Below, one piece after another: positions 1 to 5,578 of a DNA stretch of 5,578 bases. Below the pieces are notes generated by a model. It did no database searches. It was given only the letters and a program-made list of their open reading frames with translations, and was not told where the DNA came from. Each line of letters begins with the position of its first letter. Position 1 is the stretch's first letter. Origin of the DNA: Candidatus Sulfotelmatobacter sp. (GTDB lineage Bacteria > Acidobacteriota > Terriglobia > Terriglobales > Acidobacteriaceae). Location: contig JASHRB010000394.1 of the NCBI GenBank assembly GCA_030037575.1, positions 1 to 5,578 of the forward strand. The letters run 5' to 3'. A program made the position numbers and the translations under genes.

Positions 1-2
1 CA

Positions 3-44
3 AGGCTGCTGACCGGCATCCAACAGGGGGAGGAAGATGACTGA
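3..44 (+). CDS. Possible 3' end of an upstream gene (partial)
   Basis: Reading from base 3 gives RLLTGIQQGEEDD followed by TGA at 42-44, with mostly G or C in the third codon position, as in the genes around it. The frame starting at base 2 is also open but ends at TGA 38-40 and has AT-rich third positions. The frame starting at base 1 stops at 10-12. If this reading is correct, an upstream gene overlaps the yfiT-like start by 8 nt and the two are probably co-transcribed. Thirteen codons are too few to identify a family, so this is an inference from codon bias only. Confidence 0.3.
   Translation, partial: RLLTGIQQGEEDD
26..36 (+). promoter_or_regulatory. Shine-Dalgarno site of the yfiT-like gene
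   Basis: The purine run GGGGGAGGAAG lies directly before ATG 37, with a GGAGG core at 29-33 and a 3-nt spacer to the start. It is the strongest ribosome-binding site on the plus strand in this window and supports the ATG at 37 as the true start. Confidence 0.7.
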
Positions 45-561
45 CCCACGGTATCCCATCGGCAAATTTTATTTCGACGGATCGCTGACTGAAGAGCAGA
101 AAAAAAGCGCAATCAATGACATCGCGCAAACTCCCGCGAAGCTTCGCGCCGCGGTAAACGGGCTCTCGCCGCAGCAACTCGACGCGCCGTATCGCGACGG
201 TGGATGGACGGTTCGCCAGCTCGTGCATCACCTTCCCGACAGCCATCTCAATGCTTACGTGCGCTGCAAACTCGCCCTCACCGAAGACGAGCCCACCATC
301 AAGCCTTATGCCGAGGACCGCTGGGCGAATTTGGCTGATACCGAAGCGACCCCGGTCGAAGTCTCGCTCGCCCTGCTCGATTCGCTGCATGATCGCTGGG
401 TCCGCCTGCTGCAATCGTTTACTCCCCAGCAATGGAAGCGCACCTTCCGCCATCCTGAACTCGGCTTGGTGAGTCTGGAAAAGAATCTGGTTCTCTATGC
501 CTGGCACGGTAGGCATCACGTGGCCCATATCACTGCCTTGCGAGAAAGGAATGGTTGGTAG
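37..561 (+). CDS. YfiT/DinB-superfamily metal-dependent hydrolase or bacillithiol transferase
   Basis: This 174-aa protein matches the YfiT (BstA) branch of the DinB/YfiT four-helix-bundle superfamily in full length and layout. Landmarks are the YPIG N-terminus (6-9), GGWTVRQLVHHLPDSH (55-70), NAYVRCKLALTED (72-84), the TIKPY segment (87-91) and the C-terminal WHGRHHVAHI (156-165). H65, H160 and H164 are the likely metal triad; the H160/H164 spacing equals that known for Bacillus YfiT. Members bind a divalent metal and some transfer bacillithiol to electrophiles, acting in cytosolic detoxification. Whether this host makes bacillithiol cannot be seen here, so the thiol-transferase function is inferred and 'putative metal-dependent hydrolase' is the safer name. 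The start is fixed by a strong SD. The gene may be the last of an operon entering from the left, and it converges on the ydcF-like gene. Confidence 0.9.
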   Translation: MTDPRYPIGKFYFDGSLTEEQKKSAINDIAQTPAKLRAAVNGLSPQQLDAPYRDGGWTVRQLVHHLPDSHLNAYVRCKLALTEDEPTIKPYAEDRWANLADTEATPVEVSLALLDSLHDRWVRLLQSFTPQQWKRTFRHPELGLVSLEKNLVLYAWHGRHHVAHITALRERNGW

Positions 562-580
562 CGGCGCGGTGTTTGGGTTT

Positions 581-600
581 CGGGCAACGGACTCCGCCCG
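581..600. other. Short inverted repeat in the convergent yfiT/ydcF gap
   Basis: CGGGC at 581-585 and GCCCG at 596-600 form a 5-bp GC stem with a 10-nt loop, 20 nt after the yfiT-like stop. No T-tract follows on either strand, so it is not a textbook intrinsic terminator. Its position between converging genes is the main reason to record it. Confidence 0.25.
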
Positions 601-615
601 GTTTCCTCCGGACCC

Positions 616-640
616 GACGTGGAAGCGTCCGCTTTACGTC
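616..640. other. Hairpin over the ydcF-like stop codon, possible transcription end
   Basis: GACGT (616-620) pairs with ACGTC (636-640). Inside it, AAGC and its GCTT complement arise on the minus-strand RNA around a GGAC loop, with a small internal loop between the two stems. The plus-strand RNA can also fold through two G-U pairs. The minus-strand structure contains the TAA of the ydcF-like gene (634-636). Neither side has a U-run, so a role as terminator or 3'-end protector is a guess. Confidence 0.25.
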
Positions 641-1254
641 AAGCCCAATTTCCAGGCGAGATAGCTGGATGCTTCGCGCAAAACCGCATAAGCTCGCAGC
701 GCAAAACTATGGGGCCGCGAATCCGGACGCGGGGAAACGTACACGGGGCCAATTCCTTCGTGCTCAAGCAATTTCTTTATGCGGAATACGTGATACGCGT
801 CACTGACGGCCACGCAACTGTGCAGTCCATTGGCGCGCATGATTACCGCCACACGCACGGCCGATTGCGCGGTGTCCGACCCTTGAGTTTCGGCGATCAG
901 ATTCTGCTCCGGAATTCCGCGGTGCTCGAGATAATCGCTGCCCACGCCGCCTTCACTGAAGCTGGGATCGGCCGCCGCCCCGCCGGTTACGATGACCACA
1001 GGAGCGACGCCTTTCTGAAACAGACCGAACGCGTGATCGAGCCGAGCGCGCAAAACCGGCGAAGGATGGCCGGAATACTCGGCGGCGCCGAAAACCACAA
1101 TCGCGTCGGCGCGATGCAGCTCTTGCTGCCAACCCTCGTGGATGATCTCGATGCCGGTAAAGGCAAGAAAGCCGAGCAGCGCTGCCAGAAACAGCACTGC
1201 GATCCACAACGGCCATCCCGGCCGGGGAGCACGGCTGGCAGAGTCGCGGTTCAT
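634..1254 (-). CDS. YdcF/ElyC/SanA-type (DUF218) membrane-anchored protein
   Basis: The 206-aa protein begins with a short basic stretch and one clear hydrophobic helix (about 14-33), so it is probably an N-terminally anchored protein with the rest outside the membrane. The remainder (about 48-200) is a DUF218 domain: ADAIVVFGAA (49-58), SPVLRARLDHAF (65-76), VIVTGGAAA (87-95), a GSDTAQSA segment (125-132) where the family usually has an S-x-T-x-E-N-A-like stretch, and VAVSDAYHVFRIKKL (148-162). E. coli relatives ElyC and SanA affect envelope and peptidoglycan integrity; YdcF binds S-adenosylmethionine. The reaction is unsettled for the family, so none is assigned. Its ATG overlaps the tsaC stop in a 4-nt ATGA (1251-1254) and it has only an AAGGG directly against the start, so translation probably depends on coupling to tsaC. 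Confidence 0.85.
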   Translation of the reverse strand: MNRDSASRAPRPGWPLWIAVLFLAALLGFLAFTGIEIIHEGWQQELHRADAIVVFGAAEYSGHPSPVLRARLDHAFGLFQKGVAPVVIVTGGAAADPSFSEGGVGSDYLEHRGIPEQNLIAETQGSDTAQSAVRVAVIMRANGLHSCVAVSDAYHVFRIKKLLEHEGIGPVYVSPRPDSRPHSFALRAYAVLREASSYLAWKLGLT

Positions 1255-1898
1255 CCCTTAGCGAAGAAGGCGGAGATGTCCTCGGCGGGAATCGCACCCT
1301 CGCGAATGATTCGCCAGCGCGCTCCGTCGTTCGTGAGATCCACAATGGTGGAGGCGACGTCGCGCGGTGAAGTTCCGCCGTCGACGACGATATTGATGCG
1401 GCCTTGCAGTTGATCGCGAACCTGCTCGGCGGTGGTGCATTCCGTCGCACCGCTGAGATTCGCCGAAGTCGCGGTGATCGGAATCGCCGCTGCCGTTACC
1501 ACGGCGCGCGGAATCCTTGCGTTGGGAACGCGTAGCGCAACGTTGCCCGTATTGGCCGTCACTTTGAGCGGCAGCCGCGATCCCGCCTTCACGATGATGG
1601 TCAGCGGCCCCGGCCAGTATTTGCGGGTTAAAGCATAAAACTCGTCGGTCAAGTCCTTGGCCAGATCTTCTGCCTGATCGATGCTCTCGATCAGCAGCGA
1701 AAGCGGCTTGTGGCGGGAGCGGGTTTTGATTTCGTAAACACGGTCGACCGCGCGCAGGTTAAAAGGATCGGCCGCCAGCCCATAGAAAGTGTCGGTCGGC
1801 ATGCCCAGCACTTCGCCCGCGCGAATCTGGTCGGCGGCATATTTGATCAGTGAACTCTCAGGGGAGTCACTGCTGATTTTTACGATTTCGGCGCGCAC
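1251..1898 (-). CDS. tsaC: L-threonylcarbamoyladenylate synthase (TsaC/YrdC/Sua5 family)
   Basis: The protein makes threonylcarbamoyl-AMP from threonine, bicarbonate and ATP. This is the first step of the t6A37 modification of ANN-decoding tRNAs, completed in bacteria by TsaD with TsaB and TsaE. The 215 residues cover just the YrdC-like fold: PTDTFYGL (34-41), the basic KTRSRHKPL loop (58-66) that contacts nucleotide and substrates, YWPGPLT (94-100), RVP (123-125), TSANLSG (144-150), STIVDL (183-188) and RIIREG (196-201). The extra C-terminal Sua5 domain is absent, so this is the short TsaC type. The start codon is GTG (1896-1898), supported by an AAGGGAG site 4 nt upstream. It is the first gene of a two-gene operon with the ydcF-like gene and is divergent from the trmH-like gene. 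All expected motifs are intact. Confidence 0.95.
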   Translation of the reverse strand: MRAEIVKISSDSPESSLIKYAADQIRAGEVLGMPTDTFYGLAADPFNLRAVDRVYEIKTRSRHKPLSLLIESIDQAEDLAKDLTDEFYALTRKYWPGPLTIIVKAGSRLPLKVTANTGNVALRVPNARIPRAVVTAAAIPITATSANLSGATECTTAEQVRDQLQGRINIVVDGGTSPRDVASTIVDLTNDGARWRIIREGAIPAEDISAFFAKG

Positions 1899-2003
1899 CG
1901 CGCTCCCTTCGCAACCCTACGGATTGAAGTGGTGTGAGGGTGAAACCTATCATAATACGGCATCGATGATATTCCATGCTTCGCGTACCATGAGTAGCCA
2001 GGC
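1899..2003. promoter_or_regulatory. Divergent promoter region between tsaC and the trmH-like gene
   Basis: This is the only divergent gap in the window and is AT-richer than its surroundings in its middle part. On the plus strand TTGAAG (1924-1929) and TATCAT (1949-1954), or the overlapping CATAAT (1951-1956), resemble -35 and -10 boxes, but the spacers of 19 and 21 bp are longer than the usual 17. On the minus strand TATTAT (1957-1952) resembles a -10 box, without a good -35 at 17 bp. The candidate -10 boxes of both directions overlap at 1949-1957. A perfect 8-bp palindrome CATCGATG sits at 1961-1968. A promoter region is required by the gene layout; the exact boxes are uncertain. Confidence 0.4.
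1903..1909 (-). promoter_or_regulatory. Shine-Dalgarno site of tsaC
   Basis: On the minus strand AAGGGAG lies 4 nt before the GTG start at 1898. It decides this GTG as the tsaC start, where no ATG is available nearby. Confidence 0.55.
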
Positions 2004-2867
2004 ATGAAAGCAGCTCACGAAACCGCTCCCGCAACCTACGTCCGGCTGCGCCGCCTCGAAGGGCGGCATAATCTGCTGGTGAAAAAGCTTGGCCGCGCGT
2101 TGCGAAGCGCCGAACTGACGGAAGACGGCGATTGTGCGGTGGAGGGGTGGAGAATCGTCGAGGAAGCGATTCGCAGCGGGTTGCGCATCAATGCGGTCTT
2201 TTTTCGTGAATCGGCACAGGCGCGAGCCGGGCGCCTGCTTCCCCAGCTGGGGGCGCCCGTGGAAACCCTGCTGCTTCCCGATCCGGTTTTCAACCGCGTC
2301 GTGCCCAGCGACTCGCCCCAAGGCGTGGCCGCGCTGGTCCGGCTGAAACAATTCTCGGTTGCAGATGTGCTCCGGAGGGGAGCGCTCGGCCCGATCGTCG
2401 TGCTGGTGGCCATTCAGGACCCTGGCAATGTGGGCACGGTCATTCGCTCGGCGGAAGCGTTCGCCAGCGCCGGCGTGATTCTGGCCGAAGGCACGGTCAG
2501 TCCGTTCAATTCAAAGGTAATTCGCGCCTCGTCCGGATCGGCATTCCGGCTGCCCATTGTTCACGGACATGGCCGCGGGCAAGGGGAGAATTTCGAGATT
2601 GATGAACTCGTCGAAAAATTGCATTGCGAAAGAGTGCGCCTCATGGCCACTTCTTCGCACAAAGGGACGCCACTCGCCCAGGCGGACTTGCGAGATACGG
2701 CAATTTTTTTCGGCAACGAGGGATCCGGCCTGCCTCGCGATGTTATCGGCCAGATGGATGAAGTCATCGCGATTCCCCACACGCCGCAGGTAGAATCGCT
2801 CAATGCCGGCGTGGCGGCGAGCATCGTTTTGTACGAAGCGGCCAGACAAAGGCGCGAAACCCGCTAG
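2004..2867 (+). CDS. TrmH/SpoU-family RNA 2'-O-ribose methyltransferase
   Basis: The 287-aa protein uses S-adenosylmethionine to methylate a ribose 2'-OH in rRNA or tRNA. The N-terminal part (about 17-112) resembles the substrate-binding domain, with RHNLLVKKLGRA (21-32) and AVEGWRIVEEAI (45-56). The C-terminal SPOUT knot domain carries motif 1 (DPGNVGTVIRSAEAF, 139-153; N142 and R148 as key residues), motif 2 (FFGNEGSGL, 235-243) and motif 3 (SLNAGVAASIVLYEA, 265-279). The domain order is that of RlmB and related two-domain members; the target nucleotide cannot be told from sequence, so no symbol is given. ATG 2004 is the first possible start because an in-frame TAG lies at 1995-1997. The only SD-like bases are AGG one nucleotide before the ATG, which is poor. 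It is divergent from tsaC and is followed by rarA. Confidence 0.9.
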   Translation: MKAAHETAPATYVRLRRLEGRHNLLVKKLGRALRSAELTEDGDCAVEGWRIVEEAIRSGLRINAVFFRESAQARAGRLLPQLGAPVETLLLPDPVFNRVVPSDSPQGVAALVRLKQFSVADVLRRGALGPIVVLVAIQDPGNVGTVIRSAEAFASAGVILAEGTVSPFNSKVIRASSGSAFRLPIVHGHGRGQGENFEIDELVEKLHCERVRLMATSSHKGTPLAQADLRDTAIFFGNEGSGLPRDVIGQMDEVIAIPHTPQVESLNAGVAASIVLYEAARQRRETR

Positions 2868-2868
2868 C

Positions 2869-2939
2869 CACCGAGTCCCGGAGACGCTGAGAAATGAGCG
2901 AGCAACGCAGGGCTTTTCTCCCTGTCTTCTGCCTCCGTG
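2869..2939. repeat. Imperfect palindrome (dispersed-repeat-like) between trmH-like gene and rarA
   Basis: The left arm (2869-2894, beginning CACCGAGTCCCGGAGAC and ending GAGAAA) is matched in inverted form by the right arm (2915-2939, TTTCTC... to CCTCCGTG), with about 18 of 25 positions complementary after one gap, around a 20-nt loop. The wording resembles the 'CACAGAGACACAGAGAA ... TTCTCTGTGTCTCTGTG' palindromes that I recall as scattered intergenic elements in acidobacterial and some other genomes. That recollection is not a database match. The element begins 2 nt after the trmH-like stop and ends 13 nt before the rarA start. Possible roles are a decayed mobile palindrome, a 3'-end stabiliser or a weak terminator; no T-run follows. 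Confidence 0.5.
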
Positions 2940-2952
2940 CTGAAATGACTGT

Positions 2953-4305
2953 ATGAGCCTGTTCCAACCCATCCCGGGCGCCGATCCAGCGGCCGACCGA
3001 ACCCGGCCGCTGGCCGATCGCATGCGCCCGCGCTCGCTGGATGAGTACGCCGGCCAGGAGCATCTGATCGGCCCGGGAAAACCGCTGGGCGTTCAAATCG
3101 AGCGGGATGACGCCGGCTCGCTGATTTTCTGGGGACCTCCGGGAACGGGCAAGACCACCCTCGCGAAGATCATCGCGCATGCGACAAAGGCGGAGTTCAT
3201 CGAATTCTCCGCCGTGCTTGCCGGGATTAAAGAAATCAAGCAGGTCATGGCCGATGCCGAGCGCGCCCGCGAATACGGCACGCGCACCATTGTTTTCGTC
3301 GACGAGATTCACCGCTTCAACAAAGCCCAGCAGGATGCCTTCCTGCCACACGTAGAGAAAGGCGACATCCGCTTGATCGGGGCAACGACCGAGAATCCGT
3401 CCTTTGAAGTCAATTCGGCCTTGCTTTCGCGCTGCCGCGTTTATGTGCTGCATCCGCTCACCGAAAATCAGATTGTGCTCTTGCTGAAGCGCGCTTTAAA
3501 GGATGAGGAACGCGGATTGGGTGCGATGAAGTTGCATGCGTCGGACGAGGCGCTGGAGACCATCGCCAGCTACAGCAGTGGCGATGCCCGCAACGCCTAC
3601 AACGTGCTTGAAGTTGCCGCCGGGCTTGCGCAGCCGTCGGGAAAGCAGCCGGCGGAAATTACCCACACCATCGTGCGCGACGCATTGCAGAAGCGCATTT
3701 TGCTCTACGACAAGGCTGGCGAGGAACATTACAACCTGATTTCGGCGCTGCACAAATCGGTTCGCAACAGCGATCCCGACGCGGCGCTCTATTGGCTTGG
3801 CCGCATGATCGAAGCGGGCGAGGACCCGCTCTACATTGCGCGGCGCGTGGTGCGCATGTCGGTCGAAGATATCGGACTGGCTGATCCCCATGCGCTGGCG
3901 CTGTGCATGGCGGCCCGCGATGCCGTCGACTTCATTGGCATGCCGGAGGGGAACCTTGCGCTGGCCCAGGCGGTTGTTTATCTCTCGGTCGCACCCAAGT
4001 CGAATGCGCTTTATACAGCTTACGGCAGTGTGCAGCGGGATATTGAGCGAACTGCGGCCGAGCCAGTTCCGCTGCACCTGCGCAACGCGCCTAGCAGGCT
4101 GATGAAGGAATTAGGCTACGGCAAAAATTATGCATATGCCCATGACCTCGAGGGCAAAGTCGCCAACCTGCAATGTCTGCCGGAAAGCTTGAAAGACCGG
4201 GTTTATTACCATCCGACCAACCAAGGAATTGAGAAGCGAATTCGCGAGCGTGGGGAGGAGATTAAGAGATTGCGGAGCAGTCCGCAGTCGAGCGAGCCGG
4301 AGTGA
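2953..4305 (+). CDS. rarA: Replication-associated recombination protein A, AAA+ ATPase
   Basis: RarA (MgsA; Mgs1/WRNIP1 in eukaryotes) is a clamp-loader-like ATPase that acts at stalled or gapped replication forks with SSB. The 450 residues equal the usual family length. The N-terminal [19 protein letters not shown] (20-38) is typical. Then follow Walker A GPPGTGKT (61-68), Walker B IVFVDE (113-118) with the adjoining IHRFN, sensor 1 ATTEN (144-148), an SR arginine finger (159-160) and the sensor-2 GDAR (210-213). The C-terminal oligomerisation half carries [18 protein letters not shown] (252-269), [13 protein letters not shown] (273-285), [10 protein letters not shown] (289-298) and [15 protein letters not shown] (376-390). 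No key residue is missing. ATG 2953 is the first start possible, as an in-frame TGA lies at 2941-2943, but no SD is visible. It follows the trmH-like gene by 85 bp occupied by a palindrome, so it may have its own promoter or be read through. Confidence 0.96.
   Translation: MSLFQPIPGADPAADRTRPLADRMRPRSLDEYAGQEHLIGPGKPLGVQIERDDAGSLIFWGPPGTGKTTLAKIIAHATKAEFIEFSAVLAGIKEIKQVMADAERAREYGTRTIVFVDEIHRFNKAQQDAFLPHVEKGDIRLIGATTENPSFEVNSALLSRCRVYVLHPLTENQIVLLLKRALKDEERGLGAMKLHASDEALETIASYSSGDARNAYNVLEVAAGLAQPSGKQPAEITHTIVRDALQKRILLYDKAGEEHYNLISALHKSVRNSDPDAALYWLGRMIEAGEDPLYIARRVVRMSVEDIGLADPHALALCMAARDAVDFIGMPEGNLALAQAVVYLSVAPKSNALYTAYGSVQRDIERTAAEPVPLHLRNAPSRLMKELGYGKNYAYAHDLEGKVANLQCLPESLKDRVYYHPTNQGIEKRIRERGEEIKRLRSSPQSSEPE
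4268..4289 (+). other. Tight hairpin inside the last codons of rarA
   Basis: GATTGCGGA (4268-4276) and TCCGCAGTC (4281-4289) form a 9-bp stem with one G-U pair around a GCAG tetraloop, ending 14 nt before the rarA stop codon. No U-tract follows, so it is not a standard terminator. It could stabilise the mRNA 3' end or simply be chance in GC-rich coding DNA. Confidence 0.35.
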
Positions 4306-4399
4306 GTGGGCGGGGGGGCCGTTCTCGCTTTCCCCCAAAGCTTGCCGCATGGGAGATCCTGGGCCCCGCCGTCTTGCCTCCTCAGACAATTGTTTTTCC

Positions 4400-4810
4400 T
4401 CAAAACCGCGCGCGGTGCTCTTTGAGAATGCAGCGGTCCATCACGACGAAGATGCCGTTCCGCCGGGCTTTTTCTGCGGCTTTTTCGTGGATCACGTCTT
4501 CCTGCATCCAGATCGCCGGCAGCTTGAGTTGGATGGCTTGGTCAACCACCTCCTCCACGAACTCAGGCCGGCGGAAAACATTCACAATGTCGATCTTCTC
4601 CGGCACATCGAGCAGCGAGGCATAAGCCTTCTCGCCCAGGGAGGATTCGATCTGCGGATTCACCGGAATGATGCGGTATCCCTGGCTTTGCATGTAGGCA
4701 GAAACGCCGTGGCTGGGGCGCATCGGCTCGCTGGACAGGCCAACCACCGCGATGGTTTTCGCCTGCTTCAGCAACCTGGCGATGGCATCTGCTTGCGGCC
4801 CGGTAGCCAT
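4400..4810 (-). CDS. CoA-binding (YccU-like) Rossmann-fold protein
   Basis: This 136-aa protein is a stand-alone CoA-binding domain of the succinyl-CoA-synthetase-alpha-like Rossmann type, as in E. coli YccU. It shows TIAVVGLSSEPMRPSHGV (19-36) as the nucleotide-binding loop, GYRIIPVNP (44-52), VFRRPEFV (78-85), WMQEDV (101-106) and the typical MDRCILKEH end (124-132). Position 105 is Asp where relatives usually have Gly (W-x-Q-x-G-[VI]). The family is cytosolic, binds CoA in structural studies and has no settled biochemical role, so no reaction is assigned. It starts with ATG 12 nt after the stop of the preceding minus-strand gene and has only a weak AAG-rich leader, so it is probably the second gene of that operon. 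It converges on rarA; the 94-bp gap shows no clear terminator. Confidence 0.9.
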   Translation of the reverse strand: MATGPQADAIARLLKQAKTIAVVGLSSEPMRPSHGVSAYMQSQGYRIIPVNPQIESSLGEKAYASLLDVPEKIDIVNVFRRPEFVEEVVDQAIQLKLPAIWMQEDVIHEKAAEKARRNGIFVVMDRCILKEHRARF

Positions 4811-4822
4811 GTCTTGCTTATT

Positions 4823-5578
4823 TTAAGTCTTGGGCTTGCTGGCCGCCTCCATTTTTTGCTTGTACATTTTCAGCGCCAGCTTGCGCACTGTTTCCGAAAC
4901 TTCCTTATTCGATGACAGGTTTTTCAAATCCTGCGTGAGCAGGTGCTTCATCAGCCCCAGGCCGAGATCAAGCGGCGTGCGCGGATTGGATACCAGATTC
5001 CGGACCACGCCGTAATTTTTCATGAAGCGCCGTTTCAACGGGATCTGGCGGAGCACGGCTTCCAGAACATTTTTCTGCAGGGCAAATTTTTCTACTTCGC
5101 CGTCGGAAAGTTTCGGCGCTTCGAGCACCGCCAGCGCGACTACCTTCGTGCCGTCGCGAATCAGGATCGACCGCTCTTCTTTATTGCCCTTCAAAGCCAA
5201 CTGAATGCGGCCTTTCACATCGAGGCCGCTGATTTTTTGCAAAGTGTTTTCACGGCGCTGAGGCGGCACGCTTGCATCAGCGGGCTTGAGGAATGCCCGG
5301 GCCGCGGCCGCAGCGGAGGTTCTCGACGGTGCTGCGACCGGAGCCGCGGCTGCGCTGGCCTCGCCGATCTCGGGCGTTCCCGGAAGGGGAGCGGACTCAG
5401 AGGCGAACGACTCCAACAGGCCCCCGACGGCCTGAAACGGCTTGTCGGGTTGGGCGGCAATCTCCGCGGCGTTCTCAGCAAGATAAGCAGCAAGGGTTTC
5501 GTCGTGAACTGCTGCCCCTTCTTCGCTCGGCTCGTCGGCAGATGTCGATTCGGCGGCCGGCAAGTCAGCGACGGACGC
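4823..5578 (-). CDS. Unrecognised protein: Ala/Pro-rich linker plus helical C-terminal domain (5' end outside window)
   Basis: The frame is open to the right edge. A TTG at 5563 could serve as a start, but the codons before it (ASVAD) continue in frame, so the gene probably begins outside the window. The visible part (counted from that TTG) has an acidic stretch (about 1-60), a low-complexity Ala/Pro/Ser linker (about 58-105) and a well-formed C-terminal domain (about 107-240). The domain contains LALKGNKEERSILIRD (122-137), VLEAPKLSDGEVEKFA (146-161) and VSNPRTPLDLGLGLMKHL (191-208). The helix-'NP/AP'-helix rhythm suggests a HEAT- or leucine-rich-variant-like alpha solenoid. I recall similar hypothetical proteins in Acidobacteria and Geobacter-type bacteria, but know no function. 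No signal peptide or membrane segment is visible. It is followed after 12 nt by the CoA-binding gene, so the two are likely co-transcribed. Confidence 0.75.
   Translation of the reverse strand, partial: ASVADLPAAESTSADEPSEEGAAVHDETLAAYLAENAAEIAAQPDKPFQAVGGLLESFASESAPLPGTPEIGEASAAAAPVAAPSRTSAAAAARAFLKPADASVPPQRRENTLQKISGLDVKGRIQLALKGNKEERSILIRDGTKVVALAVLEAPKLSDGEVEKFALQKNVLEAVLRQIPLKRRFMKNYGVVRNLVSNPRTPLDLGLGLMKHLLTQDLKNLSSNKEVSETVRKLALKMYKQKMEAASKPKT

Noticed and set aside
619..1413. Long open frame (264 codons) on the plus strand opposite the ydcF-like gene and tsaC
   Set aside because: It lies wholly antisense to two genes with intact family motifs, and its translation is Arg/His-rich with no recognisable domain. 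It is a shadow of GC-rich codon bias.
2800..3453. 217-codon open frame on the minus strand opposite the trmH-like end and rarA start
   Set aside because: It is antisense to the RarA Walker A and Walker B coding region, and its composition is typical of mirror frames of GC-rich genes.
3496..4077. 193-codon open frame on the minus strand inside rarA
   Set aside because: It is antisense to the conserved C-terminal half of RarA, with no SD and no domain-like features.
4308..4370. GGGCGGGG and CCCCGCC as a stem in the convergent gap
   Set aside because: The arms are 7-8 bp with a loop of about 48 nt, in G/C homopolymer runs where such matches are expected by chance.
4386..4397. ACAATTGT palindrome followed by T's as a terminator for rarA
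   Set aside because: The 8-bp palindrome has no loop, so it cannot form a stable RNA hairpin, and the T-run is too short.
4229..4915. 228-codon plus-strand frame running through the rarA end and the CoA-binding gene
   Set aside because: It crosses the rarA stop out of frame and is antisense to a gene with clear CoA-binding motifs.

Overview
This window is about 5.6 kb, GC-rich and densely packed. It looks like ordinary chromosomal housekeeping DNA from an uncultured or soil-type bacterium, most likely an acidobacterium. The taxonomic guess rests on protein flavour: a YfiT-type DinB protein with a WHxxHHxxHI end, a TrmH-family protein with an IPHTPQVESLNAG motif 3, and a C-terminal helical domain of a type I associate with Acidobacteria and Deltaproteobacteria. 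A degenerate 'caccgag...ggagac...gagaaa' palindrome between genes also fits. No marker gene is present, so the assignment is an inference.

Layout, left to right. A few codons that may end an upstream gene (3-44, +) run into a YfiT/DinB-like thiol-transferase gene (37-561, +). Converging on it is a two-gene operon on the minus strand: tsaC (1251-1898), which makes threonylcarbamoyl-AMP for tRNA t6A, and a membrane-anchored YdcF/DUF218 gene (634-1254) joined to it by a 4-nt ATGA overlap. A 105-bp divergent intergenic region (1899-2003) separates tsaC from a plus-strand pair: a TrmH/SpoU-family RNA 2'-O-methyltransferase (2004-2867) and rarA (2953-4305), an AAA+ ATPase of stalled-fork maintenance. 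Almost the whole 85-bp gap between those two is an imperfect palindrome resembling a dispersed intergenic repeat. Converging on rarA is a second minus-strand pair: a small CoA-binding Rossmann protein (4400-4810) and, 12 nt upstream of it, an unrecognised protein (4823 to the right edge). The latter has an Ala/Pro-rich linker and a conserved-looking helical C-terminal domain, and it probably starts outside the window.

Functionally, the centre combines tRNA/rRNA modification (tsaC, trmH-like) with replication-fork maintenance (rarA). The flanks hold thiol or CoA-related and envelope-related proteins. I see no mobile element carrying genes, no RNA gene, no CRISPR array and no defence or biosynthetic cluster. 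No stretch over 300 bases lacks a gene. I do not find a convincing undescribed system. The items most worth a second look are the intergenic palindrome that forms the rarA leader, the weak ribosome-binding sites with tiny overlapping ORFs before trmH and rarA, and the unknown C-terminal helical-domain protein.
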